Positions 18,519 through 27,609 of a stretch of DNA of 64,000 nucleotides are shown here, in pieces. A program made the translations under genes and the position numbers. Position 1 is the stretch's first letter, and each line of letters opens with the position of its first letter. The notes under the pieces were generated by a model, which was not told the origin of the DNA, did no database searches, and saw only the letters and a list, made by a program, of their open reading frames with translations. Source of the stretch: Trichomonas vaginalis G3 (Eukaryota > Parabasalia > Trichomonadida > Trichomonadidae); contig NC_067207.1 of assembly GCF_026262505.1 (NCBI RefSeq), positions 9,020,082 through 9,084,081 on the forward strand. Direction: 5' to 3'.

Positions 18519-19379
18519 TCATTCTTCCTCTTTGAAGTTATCGAAATATTCTGTTATTTTTTCCTTCAGTAATGGTAAGTCTTCTTTGAAGGTAAGTATT
18601 GTGCAACCTTTGATGTCATAGTGTGTTTGAGGAAGAGTATTTTTGACAATTTCTTTTATTTGCTCATTCGGTGTCATTGAAATCGGTAAGTTTTCACGAT
18701 AGAACCAGTTTCTGTCAGATTTATATATTTTAGCAAGGTCGTAAAAGCTTTTGTTGTTTCTTCTGACTAAATGCAACATAACCATATCTCTGTCTTCTTC
18801 ATTCTCCAACTCTTCAGTATAAATCATATACTTATAGTTCTTTTCCTTTCCTTTTGGTACTGAACGCGGTATTCTTTTCTGTATGCTTTTGTCTTTGGAT
18901 TCAATGACTTCATCTTTTGCTTGAAGTTTCTTTTCCATCTCTCCACGTTCTTGTCTGTGAAGTTCGTCAAGAAGTTTGTAAATATTCCAAGCATAACGTG
19001 GTGAAGCCCACATTGCAACTGCATTTACTAAAAGTCTATGAACATAATATCCTCTCAAACCGTTTGGCAATTTTTCACGGTTTTCATAGAGTTTTGGCGA
19101 CTGGGATTTTTTACCTACTCGCTGTTCTTCACTGTTTTCAGAAAAAAGTACGTCTCGCTGTGCTTCACTTAATAGTTCTATGGTGCTTTGGTTCCTAAAC
19201 CAGTCTTTAGGAAGCTTAGTATCTGGAGCAAAACAAGCCGTCAAAATACTTTGCATTTGGTACATGTCGTCTTTGACAGAACGAATGAGTCTCAATTGTT
19301 TGTTATACTGTATGTATTCGTATTCTTCATTTATGACTTCATGAACGATAGCAGTTGTTGTGTTCTCTAATGTTGACAT
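18519..19379 (-). CDS. KilA-N domain protein, 286 aa
   Basis: The segment GYYVHRLLVNAVAMWASP (about residues 110-128) is the hallmark of KilA-N DNA-binding domains, which are common in large DNA viruses and phages. A charged helix follows (EMEKKLQAKDEVIESKDKSI), then a C-terminal region like those attached to viral KilA-N proteins (YMIYTEELENEEDRDMVML). It probably binds DNA and regulates the element or its host; the role is inferred. It looks whole. It is divergent from the 124-aa gene. Confidence 0.8.
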   Translation of the reverse strand: MSTLENTTTAIVHEVINEEYEYIQYNKQLRLIRSVKDDMYQMQSILTACFAPDTKLPKDWFRNQSTIELLSEAQRDVLFSENSEEQRVGKKSQSPKLYENREKLPNGLRGYYVHRLLVNAVAMWASPRYAWNIYKLLDELHRQERGEMEKKLQAKDEVIESKDKSIQKRIPRSVPKGKEKNYKYMIYTEELENEEDRDMVMLHLVRRNNKSFYDLAKIYKSDRNWFYRENLPISMTPNEQIKEIVKNTLPQTHYDIKGCTILTFKEDLPLLKEKITEYFDNFKEEE

Positions 19380-19390
19380 ATCTGTCTTTA

Positions 19391-19484
19391 CATACAGGAT
19401 AAAAAAATAAATAAAATAAAAACTAACTTTATTTTTTTTGAGATAAACACTATTTCTTCACAACATTAAATTTTATCCTGTATG
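19391..19484. promoter_or_regulatory. Inverted pair of TTTTATCCTGTATG motifs
   Basis: Two perfect 14-nt copies of TTTTATCCTGTATG face outward at 19391-19404 (minus) and 19471-19484 (plus). Each precedes one of the divergent genes: the KilA-N gene by 11 bases and the 124-aa gene by 2 bases. This is the strongest evidence in the window that TTTTATCY marks transcription starts of the element. Confidence 0.65.
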
Positions 19485-19486
19485 AA

Positions 19487-19861
19487 ATGACTTTAAAAAG
19501 ATTATTGACTGACTTCGAATACTATCTCATTGACGCACTGACAGACCCTCAAAACTGTGTTGAAAGTTCTTTAAGCTTTAAGATTGAAGGTACGACGCAT
19601 TTTGTCTTCACTTACGTATTGAAAGAATATGACCGTTATCATAACGAAGTGAATCAAACACTAATAAAATTTGTAGATAAAAAATTGGTTAACAATGAAT
19701 ATTTTAAACGTGAAGACCCAAACACTGCTGGAGATGATGAAGAATACAGACAAGTTATTGAAAAAAATAACGCAAGATTAGATGCAATAGAAAAGAAGTT
19801 TAATGAATGTCTTACAAACACGTATGAATATCTTATGCAGTGGGAAGCCAGATGGAAATAA
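19487..19861 (+). CDS. Polinton protein, 124 aa, unknown
   Basis: The protein starts MTLKRLLTDFEYYLIDALTD and is mostly helical and acidic at the end. I recognise no family. It is followed by the central non-coding hub. The P4 copy is at 33277-33646 and is broken. Confidence 0.5.
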   Translation: MTLKRLLTDFEYYLIDALTDPQNCVESSLSFKIEGTTHFVFTYVLKEYDRYHNEVNQTLIKFVDKKLVNNEYFKREDPNTAGDDEEYRQVIEKNNARLDAIEKKFNECLTNTYEYLMQWEARWK

Positions 19862-19902
19862 ATTTACGTCAAATATGCAATTTATAAAATCTTATGTCGA
19901 CA

Positions 19903-19982
19903 GGCTACGTAGCACAGTGGTCTAAGGTGGTGTTATGGAGGGGTCAGGGTCTGTGGTTCGAACCGCGACAGCGCCGTATTTT
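19903..19982 (+). ncRNA. tRNA-like sequence with A box, B box and T-run
   Basis: TAGCACAGTGG (19910-19920) fits the pol III A box and GGTTCGAACC (19955-19964) fits the B box, 35 bases further on; TTTT follows at 19979-19982. The spacing is that of a tRNA gene. The acceptor arms do not pair well and the T-loop appears one base short, so this is not a standard tRNA. The same sequence is kept in decayed P4 (33156-33236). It may be a tRNA-derived pol III transcript or a relic. Confidence 0.5.
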
Positions 19983-20041
19983 CTTATTTTCTTTATTTGT
20001 CTTGTTTGTCGTGAATAAAAAGTGTCATAAAAGTGCTCTAT

Positions 20042-20104
20042 CTTCCACGGGAATAAATAAAAAATTTACTTTATTTCTTCTTTATTTCTTTGTTCCCGTG
20101 GAAG
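20042..20104. repeat. 12-bp perfect inverted repeat in central hub
   Basis: CTTCCACGGGAA (20042-20053) and TTCCCGTGGAAG (20093-20104) form perfect arms around a 39-nt AT-rich centre. A further half-copy, CTCGTGGAAG, lies near 20189. P4 keeps a related arrangement near 33015-33085. Confidence 0.75.
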
Positions 20105-20216
20105 AAGGGTTTTTGCCGTTTTTTCTCAGCCGAAATCAACGATTTTTTCATTTTTGGAATCCTTAGCAAATGAGGAATCTTTTCTCTCGTGGAAGCTTTG
20201 ACCAAAAATATAATTT

Positions 20217-20260
20217 AGGTGAAGAGGTGAGATTTCACCTTTTTTCACCTTTTTTCACCC
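20217..20260. repeat. GGTGA/TCACC module in hub
   Basis: AGGTGAAGAGGTGAGATTTCACC is followed by two TTTTTTCACC units. It directly precedes a GC mini-hairpin. Confidence 0.65.
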
Positions 20261-20263
20261 TCA

Positions 20264-20276
20264 GCCGCTAAGCGGC
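20264..20276. repeat. GC mini-hairpin GCCGC-TAA-GCGGC
   Basis: A 5-bp GC stem with a 3-nt loop is followed by GAGACC, the RAGR tail shared by other members of the family. Confidence 0.7.
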
Positions 20277-20292
20277 GAGACCCAAATCTTGA

Positions 20293-20450
20293 CTTTGTCA
20301 TAACTTCTTCGTAAATGCTTTGTCATAACTTCTTCGTAAATGCTTTGTCATAACTTCTTCGTAAATGCTTTGTCATAACTTCTTCGTAAATGCCTTGTCA
20401 GATTTCATCGTAAATGCTTTGTCATGACTTCTTCGTAAATGAGTGTAAAT
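20293..20450. repeat. 25-bp tandem repeat, about six copies
   Basis: The unit TTTGTCATAACTTCTTCGTAAATGC is repeated; the first four copies are nearly identical and the last two diverge. No coding frame fits it. It is part of the 660-bp non-coding hub between the 124-aa gene and the CxxC gene. Confidence 0.85.
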
Positions 20451-20467
20451 GACCAAAAATATAATTT

Positions 20468-20524
20468 AGGTGAAGAGGTGAGATTTCACCTTTTTTTCAC
20501 CTAATTTTTCACCTCTTTTTTTCA
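20468..20524. repeat. GGTGA/TCACC module at 3' end of CxxC gene
   Basis: The palindrome GGTGAGATTTCACC is followed by three T-rich TCACC units. The last one overlaps the stop codon of the minus-strand CxxC gene. Confidence 0.65.
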
Positions 20525-21487
20525 CAAGCGTTTTACATGAATTGTACGATGTATATTTGAAATCCTAAACAGTTTTGTAGCTTCTATTTCTTCGCTGAGG
20601 ATATCAAAAGTTTTAACAATGCCGAAAGTCTCTTTATATTTCTTCTTGACGTCAGATAGAAGGAAATCTTCTACTGTTGGATAGTTTTTGTTCAGAAATG
20701 CTAACATGTCCATTTTATCTTCTGCTGGCTTTTCTGCTTCTTTCTTTAAGTCTGCATAGTCGTTTCGCATTCTTTCTATCTCTTTGACGGAGTAGTTATA
20801 TTTCCTTATTGCTGCTTTACATTTTGAACATTGTGGGTTCATTTTTGCATTATACATTGAAATTTGACCTGCTAGAACAACTAAAGCGTCAATTGCTCTC
20901 TTCATCTCAAACATAGCGGGTCTTAGTTGTTCGTTCCATACTTTGCCTCTTCTATCTTTATCTCTTATTTCCCAAACACATTCAGCAACTAACGAAACAA
21001 AGTTGTCGTAGGTCTTAAATTCTTCAGATTTATATATGTCAGAAACATTCTTATATACCATATCGCAATCTTTGTCCATAACTTTATGGTTGCAATGAAA
21101 ACCAAGGAATTCATAATTTACTTTACGTATGAACTTCTTTATTTCTACTGAGTCAGTTGCTTTGACTTCAATTTCGTCGAATTCAGGAATAGTTAGTTTT
21201 TGATGCTGAATTTCAGGTAGTTTAGGTAAATGGTCGATGAGGTCCTCCATTTCATAAAGATACTGTTCATTTGTTTCATCTTTCGCACTACAGTCTAAAT
21301 TACTTGTTAAAAGTTCCTGCTTAATTTTTTGTATTTCTGTTTCGAAAGTAAATGAAGAAGGAATGAAGCTTTCCATCTCTACTAACATAGATGTTGGATT
21401 CATGACTAACGAGTTTGGTGAAGTTGTTGTGGACAGAGTCCCGCCGTTCGCGGCTTGAATTGTTGTTGTGCCGATTGTTGAAATCAT
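20522..21487 (-). CDS. Polinton CxxC coiled-coil protein, 321 aa, unknown
   Basis: The first 40 residues are Thr/Ser/Asn-rich. An acidic helical region follows, then a central domain with several Cys and His residues (FHCNHKVMDKDCDMVY) and a CSKCK knuckle followed by a coiled coil. The Cys pairs could bind zinc. No family is recognised. It lies between the hub and the integrase, and the decayed P4 copy is at 31925-32865. It looks whole here. Confidence 0.55.
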   Translation of the reverse strand: MISTIGTTTIQAANGGTLSTTTSPNSLVMNPTSMLVEMESFIPSSFTFETEIQKIKQELLTSNLDCSAKDETNEQYLYEMEDLIDHLPKLPEIQHQKLTIPEFDEIEVKATDSVEIKKFIRKVNYEFLGFHCNHKVMDKDCDMVYKNVSDIYKSEEFKTYDNFVSLVAECVWEIRDKDRRGKVWNEQLRPAMFEMKRAIDALVVLAGQISMYNAKMNPQCSKCKAAIRKYNYSVKEIERMRNDYADLKKEAEKPAEDKMDMLAFLNKNYPTVEDFLLSDVKKKYKETFGIVKTFDILSEEIEATKLFRISNIHRTIHVKRL

Positions 21488-21577
21488 ATCTTTTATACAA
21501 AATAAAAAATAAATAAAAATAAAACTAACTTTATTTTTTCTATTCTTAAGAAATTCACAGAAAAACGAAAATTCAAG

Positions 21578-21626
21578 AGGTGAAAAAACAGGTGAGAAAA
21601 CAGGTGAAATCTCACCTCTTCACCTA
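21578..21626. repeat. GGTGA/TCACC module between integrase and CxxC genes
   Basis: The module is in the opposite orientation to those at 20217 and 20468. It lies 3' of the integrase gene and 5' of the CxxC gene, both on the minus strand, so as a terminator it would act on the integrase transcript. Confidence 0.65.
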
Positions 21627-21663
21627 TAATATATTTTGTCTGATTTACATCCAACGAAAAAGT

Positions 21664-22747
21664 TTAGAAGAATTTTCTTATTCTTTCTGGCATGTTTTTA
21701 TCTTTCCAGTACTCCCGCTCTAATGGTCCCAGATGAGTTGGTTTAGATTCTCTCAAGTTCTTAGATGGTATAACATCTTCAACGCCTCCTTCATATCTTA
21801 CTTTATAAGTGTCATCGTTTATGTTATAGCCAAGTATTTCAATAACCACTCCTCGCTTTGCTTCGTCAATGGTTTCAGCAAGTTTGCCATTACTACTTTC
21901 GACTAATTTATGTCGAGGATAAAACGCAATAGAGTCGTCGGCAGCTTTTATAAGATATCCATTACCTTGCGTAGAGTCTACGATATAATAATTTCGACTT
22001 AACCTTAAACGTTTCTTTGTCAACGGTTTGTCGTCAAGAACTACACGAACTTTTGTTCCAGGAATGAGAGTAAATTGTGTTGAATTTCTGATATTTTGTG
22101 TTTGACTTCGTTTCTTTTGTATATACTTTTCTTCTTGTTGTTGTGTCATTGAATTTGGTGTATGTCCTGTTGTAGAATGTGTTGAGGAATTGTAAACTTC
22201 GATGAAATGTTTCATTGTTTCTTCGGTAAAGTCTCGCTCTTGATTTAAATCTCTGAGAGTCCTTATGAAGCGGTTAATGATACCGAGTATGTTATGGTTA
22301 TGGTCTTCAGTAGTGTAGTGAGTTATGTTATGCTTAATGAGAAATTCTGTGATTTCATTGCTGAGGTATGCACTGTCTTGGTCTGATGTTAAAGTACTTG
22401 GGTTATGTTCTGCTACAAACTTTTGTAAAACTCTTAACACTTCATGAGTTCCTTTATTTCTCATTATATACGCAAAAGCTTTGCGATGTTAACATTTATG
22501 AAGATGAGGAATGGTTTATGTCCTCCTTTTCTGCTTTGAATGAGAGTGTCAAATTGGTATGCGTCAGGAGTGTTGGAGTAAATTGGTAAAAAGTAGTCGT
22601 AAGGTTTATTTTTGTTTGATGTACAACATTTTTGTCAAAGAACTTTTTAACTTCAGCTCTGTTAGTAAATCCCGAACTCTTTGCAGCTTCATTGAACTTC
22701 TTAAATGACCTCCATGGATGTTGTTCGAATACTTCTTTCAAGCTCAT
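21664..22747 (-). pseudogene. Polinton integrase gene, broken
   Basis: The region holds an N-terminal part starting MSLKEVFEQHPWRSFKK, a retroviral-type integrase core segment (TLTSDQDSAYLSNEIT, later INRFIRTLRDL), and a C-terminal part with a chromodomain-like or SH3-like beta region (YKVRYEGGVEDVIPSKNL). It would insert the element into host DNA. It is broken in one or two places. The P4 copy at 30579-31666 is much more decayed. Confidence 0.85.
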
Positions 22748-22767
22748 TTATGTAAAGTTAAAGATTT

Positions 22768-25700
22768 TTAACCAACTCGTATCCAAGCGTGCATTGTTAT
22801 ATTAAGAGGCATATAATCTTTTCCATTACCTGCTGGGTCTGTAATACCAGCTACAACATGTGTATGATTTCCTGCAGTTCCACAGAAAATACCTGTGCTA
22901 ACATCTTTGGGGTCATCTGAGATATCATATCTGTTCATTCCCTGTCTATTCGAACCCGCTGCAAGATTTATATAACCTCTTTTTGTTATTGAATGTGAAT
23001 GGTTTCCTTCCACAGATGTTCTTCCACTGAACCTATGCATATGTGAAGGAAGGTTTTCAATACCTATTTCTTTGAACCTCCCATCTTCATTGACTGCGTA
23101 TTAGTGTAGAATGGAAAACTGTCAACTATTTCATACCATCTACCACCAAATAAAGTGTTTGGATTTATTGGATTCATAGACGTATAAACAGCTCCTATAG
23201 GATATATTAAATCATATATGCTCATAACTCTATAAACATATTCTAAAGAACTTATGTCATTAAATACCATTTGGAATGTATCTCCCGGATGAAATGTTGC
23301 ATTTGTTCCACTTTTATAATGTAATGTTAGTTCAATAGAATTATCCAAGAAAAATTCAAAAGTATCTGGTTGAAGACCTCTAACAAATTCAAATGGAGTT
23401 GCTGGTTCACCATTTATAATTTCTGTTGTAAATGTCATTGTATCTGGTTTCGAAAATTTCTTTGTTAGTTCTGTATCCACATAAGTTTTGTCGGCTTTAC
23501 TGTCTAACATTGCTGGTAGTTCATATGCTTCAAAGTTTCTGGCATGACTTTCAATGTTCCTGCAACTCTTATCTAAATTGTTAAGAGTATCTTTTACGCT
23601 TGTACTCGGATTCTCTAAAGGTGCACTTGAACCAAGGTCAAAGTTCAATATTATGTCGTCTGCTCTAACAGTAGTGAAGGATTTATGTGTATGGTTCTTG
23701 GTCTGCTTTCTTGTCATATAAATCTTTGAGCAGTGAATTTAACATTATGTTCATCCTTCATGACATAAACATCTTTACATCTAATGTTTCTCATCGTCGT
23801 TATGTCAGCTTTACTTTTAATAGCATCTTCAAAAGTTATTTTTGACTTAACTCTCAAAGTAAATCTTGGTTCAACTAATACACCGTTAACAAAGAAGTAT
23901 GAAGCATAAATTTCAGCGTTATAACCAAATGATTGTGGTGCTATACCTGTGTCATACTGTACAGTACAGTGTATGTCATAACCTTTAGCACGAATGAATT
24001 TATATCTTCTTTCATTAACATTTTTCGTATTCACTTTTTCACCCTGTGTTAAATATCCATGATAGTCCGTTATAATCTGTTCATCAGAACTTATATAATG
24101 AACATGGTTTTTGTCTGCTTTATTGTCTAAAGAAGTTTGAAGTTCATTTATATCGGAGATATTGTGTTTATGAGATTTCAAAACTTTGTTCGTTGCGTCA
24201 AGTTCATTTTTGTCCGCTTTACTATTTAATGTAGCTTGAAGTTCATTTATATCGGAGATATTGTGTTTATGTTCTTTATCTGCTTTTTCGGCTAATTTCT
24301 CTTCTATCTCATTTATTTCAAGTTCATGCCTACCACCACCTCCCGAAGAAGTATTTTTCTTCAGCTCTTGAAGAACGTCCACTTCGCCATCTTTGGTGTC
24401 AATAATGAGACTTTGAGTTAAAACCTTTCCTGTCTTAATGGATGTTTGTAAAACTTCTTCTTCACCGTGTTCGGGGTCATGGTCGTCGTCATATCTTGTG
24501 AAATCAGAGATGTTGTCATACATTAAGCATATCTGTCTCAAAAGTTCTGCTATTTGAATTGGAACGAAAGATATACAGAACTTTCATCATCTCCTAAAGT
24601 CAAGTCTGCTTTCTTAAGTATTTCTTGAATGTATGCAATGAGAACAGAGTACCTTGGAAAATATTCGAACAATATTTCATTAGCTGTTGGTTTTGGTGGT
24701 TCTTCTGGAGTTTCTGTTGTTTCAGTTCCTTCTGGAGTTTCTGTTGGAGTTTCTGCATCTCTTGACTTCAATGCTCTTGCTCTCAAAGACCTAAATGTTA
24801 GAGCACCGGGTTTTACAAAGGACTTTATAAATGCTTTAATAGTTCCTGGTAAGTTATTGTTAGCATTAAGTAAGTTCCTTATGCTTCCATCATGTACGTC
24901 CATAGCACTATGTAAAAAATCTATACTTTTCTTGTAGTCAGCAATAGACTGACTGTGATTTTTTAAAGATTTGTCAATACCTTTAAGCCAATCTTCATGC
25001 ATGTCTGATACTGAGCCAAGAATATCATTTGCTTCCTTTAGTGTATTTTGTGCTTTTCGTAAAGTATCCAATCCCGTACGTGCATTGTTTGCTATACGTC
25101 TTACAGTATCTATTTGACTCCTTGTTTCTTGCATCCAACCAGATAAAGTTTTAATAGTATCCGAACCATTTGAAATGAAGTTCAAAGCATTTTTAACATC
25201 ATCTAAAGCTTCTTCACCAAGTACTGCCCATATCTTTCCGATTTGGTATTGAAGAACTCCATATGAAGCAGCTGTTAAACCAGTATTTATAAGGTCCCAT
25301 ATCCATGATTTAGCAGTTTTTCCATCCTTTCCATCCTTTCCATCCAAACCGTTTTCGCCTTGAGGTCCTTGTATTCCTTGAGGTCCTTGTATTCCTTGAG
25401 GTCCTTGTATTCCTTGTGGTCCGGTGTCACCCTTCTCTCCTTTCAGTTCATCTTTATGTTCGTTATAATATTCTAATGTCATAAGGTGTACATCATTACT
25501 GCTACCAGCAACTCCTAATATTTGTTTCTCATTCATGACTAAATTCTTTAGGCATTTAATGTTGTCGTCAAATCGAAAGCTCTTTAACAATTCAATGAGA
25601 ACATTCAGTACTTTCACTAATGAGGCATCTACTGTAGAATTTATATATTGCACCGTTCCATCATTTATGATAGGAACTTTACTTATTGTAATGAATGGGT

Positions 25701-25857
25701 CATAAGTGTTAAAAGTATCGAAATCAATGACTTTTTTAGTTTTTCCATCGTCAATGACTAAATCATTGCCTTCAATGGTTAAAGTTGAGTTTTCGTTTAC
25801 TAGTTCATGTGCTCTTCTTGCTTCATTTGTTTCATACGCATATGCAGCAATAGTCAT
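22768..25857 (-). pseudogene. Polinton fibre gene: collagen-like and tail-collar parts, broken
   Basis: From the start at 25857 come a globular N-terminus (MTIAAYAYETNEARRAHELV), Gly-x-y collagen-like repeats (GPQGIQ units, about 25325-25440), long helices, DINELQ repeats, and a C-terminus resembling phage tail-collar and short-tail-fibre proteins (YPIGAVYTSMNPINPNTLFG, then NHTHVVAGITDPAG). This architecture fits a receptor-binding fibre. Whether it is one gene or a small cluster cannot be decided from these broken copies, though P1 suggests continuity between the collagen and helical parts. It has about three breaks. Confidence 0.75.
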
Positions 25858-25874
25858 ATTTTAATGAGAATAAA

Positions 25875-26650
25875 ATGTTGTTCTATTTGCAAAGTACTGA
25901 CCCAAACGAATACGGAACAGTAAAGCTACAAACAAACTTAGGTCTTCAGAATGAAGCGCTTGCTTTCAGAGTTGTTGACTTCAATACTATCGCAACTTTT
26001 GTCATAACAGATGAAACAGATTTCATGGAGTTTGAAATAGATGGAAAGAAGCATGAAATAAGATTTCACAATAATGTAGAATATAAGATGGAAACATTAG
26101 CTGGAGTGTTAAATGCGCTCATAAATACTACAATAAACAAGGAGAACGAAGAAAACTTAATGAATGTTAAACTTATTGCAGGAGTTTTGAAGTTCAGTTA
26201 TGCGAAGGAGTTTAAGATAACACGAATGAGTCATAGAGTTCAATTGCTTCTGGGAGCATACCATATGACATTTCCTTTGAAAAGTTTGACAAAACGATTG
26301 AGATGAAATCTGTTCCATACGTATGTTATGGCAATTGTTTATACATTGAGTCAAAAATAGCTAATGTCACAGGTATTTCAGGAGTTAATAGTAAAGGTTC
26401 AGTAGAATATAAGTCTTTCTGTTATGAAGTAAATTCAATGTTCATTCCAAACGTTCCTGTCATAGCAACTCATTTAGGTAAATGGGTTCGCATTAGTCCT
26501 CATAATTTGAAAGACATGCAATTCAGACTAGTTGACTTTCAAGGAGAGCCTGTAGAACTGAAGGCACCAGTGCGAATGACTGTTGAAGTAGACTTTTTAG
26601 AAAATATTAAATGCAACAGCTTACAAGAGAACTCAGAGCTAAAAATATAA
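25875..26650 (+). pseudogene. Polinton beta-rich protein gene A, P3 copy, broken
   Basis: This copy matches P1 2173-2949 and begins MLFYLQSTDPNEYGTVKL. The C-terminal pattern (FRLVDFQGEPVEL) suggests a capsid-spike or penton-type beta protein. It has about one break. It is divergent from the fibre gene. Confidence 0.55.
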
Positions 26651-26883
26651 AGTATGAATGTTATGTATTAGGTCATGAACTTTGGTTGTTGCTGTTTGAT
26701 GAAACAAATGAGTTAGTTATGTCAGTCAAGAGAACAGAAAAAGGCGTCAAAGGCGCCGAGCGCAAAGCGCTATATTGTGTTAGTGAGAACTGCACCAAGT
26801 CAATAAGATTAGGTTTGCATTATGAAGATGAGTTCGATACTGTTGAAGAAGTTTTGGATAGATATTACAAATTGCTAACTTGA
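26611..26883 (+). CDS. Small Polinton protein, 90 aa (P3 copy)
   Basis: Identical in layout to 2910-3182, with its ATG inside the end of the previous gene. The in-frame GC hairpin pair is at 26741-26771. Function unknown. Confidence 0.5.
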   Translation: MQQLTRELRAKNIKYECYVLGHELWLLLFDETNELVMSVKRTEKGVKGAERKALYCVSENCTKSIRLGLHYEDEFDTVEEVLDRYYKLLT

Positions 26884-26899
26884 AATTTTTTTGACTAAC

Positions 26900-26932
26900 G
26901 GCGCAAAGCGCCAAGATGGGCTCAAAGAGCCC
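26900..26932. repeat. Tandem GC mini-hairpins, P3 copy
   Basis: Same two stem-loops as at 3199-3231, again between convergent genes. Confidence 0.75.
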
Positions 26933-26943
26933 TCCTGACTGCT

Positions 26944-27584
26944 TTAATTTACTAAAACATATTTCAAACATAATTTATATTCTGTTGAAAGTTTTGTATA
27001 CTCGTTCGAATATTTATACTTAAACTCAACTCCTGGAGTACCTGGTATTTCAATGATGCGGATGTTACCTATTTTCATGAATGGTGGCGTTTGACCACAG
27101 CATTCGATTTCAGGGTCGAGATAGTCAATGACACATTGTTTCCCTGTTATTCGTGATATAACATTTTCAAGGTCCTCCTTTGTTAGAATTATTTGGTTCT
27201 TGCTTATAAGATTTGTCAAAAGCTTCTTATCGTCTTTGAGTAAGATAGTTTGATATAACTGAAGAAGGTAATGGTCTACGTTATCTGAAGGATTTGTTTG
27301 AACATTTGTGTAAGGGTTGTCGTTGGCTTCTCTTGAAAGAATTTGGTCCAGTGGTGGATACTCTAACTTAACATCTGATGTAGCGTTAGCGTTTGAAGCT
27401 GAGTTTAAATTCACGGCGCCATGCGCCAAGACCGAGGTCCCGACTTAAGTTCTGGTTCTTTTTCTTTCAAACACTCCGAACTATAGTTCTTTATGACAAT
27501 ATTGTTTGTCGTTCGTGAGTCAACATTTGATGTTGGTTCAATTGGAACATTAACGGCACCAGCTAAGATGGATTTGCTTCTCAT
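26944..27584 (-). pseudogene. Polinton 204-aa protein gene, P3 copy, broken
   Basis: It matches P1 3243-3857. Relative to P1 it carries an extra GC hairpin block at about 27411-27446. The C-terminal 155 residues are unchanged. Function unknown. Confidence 0.55.
27411..27446. repeat. GC mini-hairpin block absent from P1
   Basis: GGCGC-CAT-GCGCC (27415-27427) is followed by AA and GACC-GA-GGTC (27430-27439). At the matching P1 position (about 3714) a few unrelated bases stand in its place. The block has the same layout as 26900-26932: hairpin, RAGA tail, second hairpin, GACT. Confidence 0.7.
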
Positions 27585-27609
27585 TTCATATAGAATAAAA
27601 ACCTTTTAT

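Noticed and set aside
19903-19982. Functional tRNA gene
   Set aside because: The acceptor arms do not pair and the T-loop is short, so I report it only as tRNA-like.
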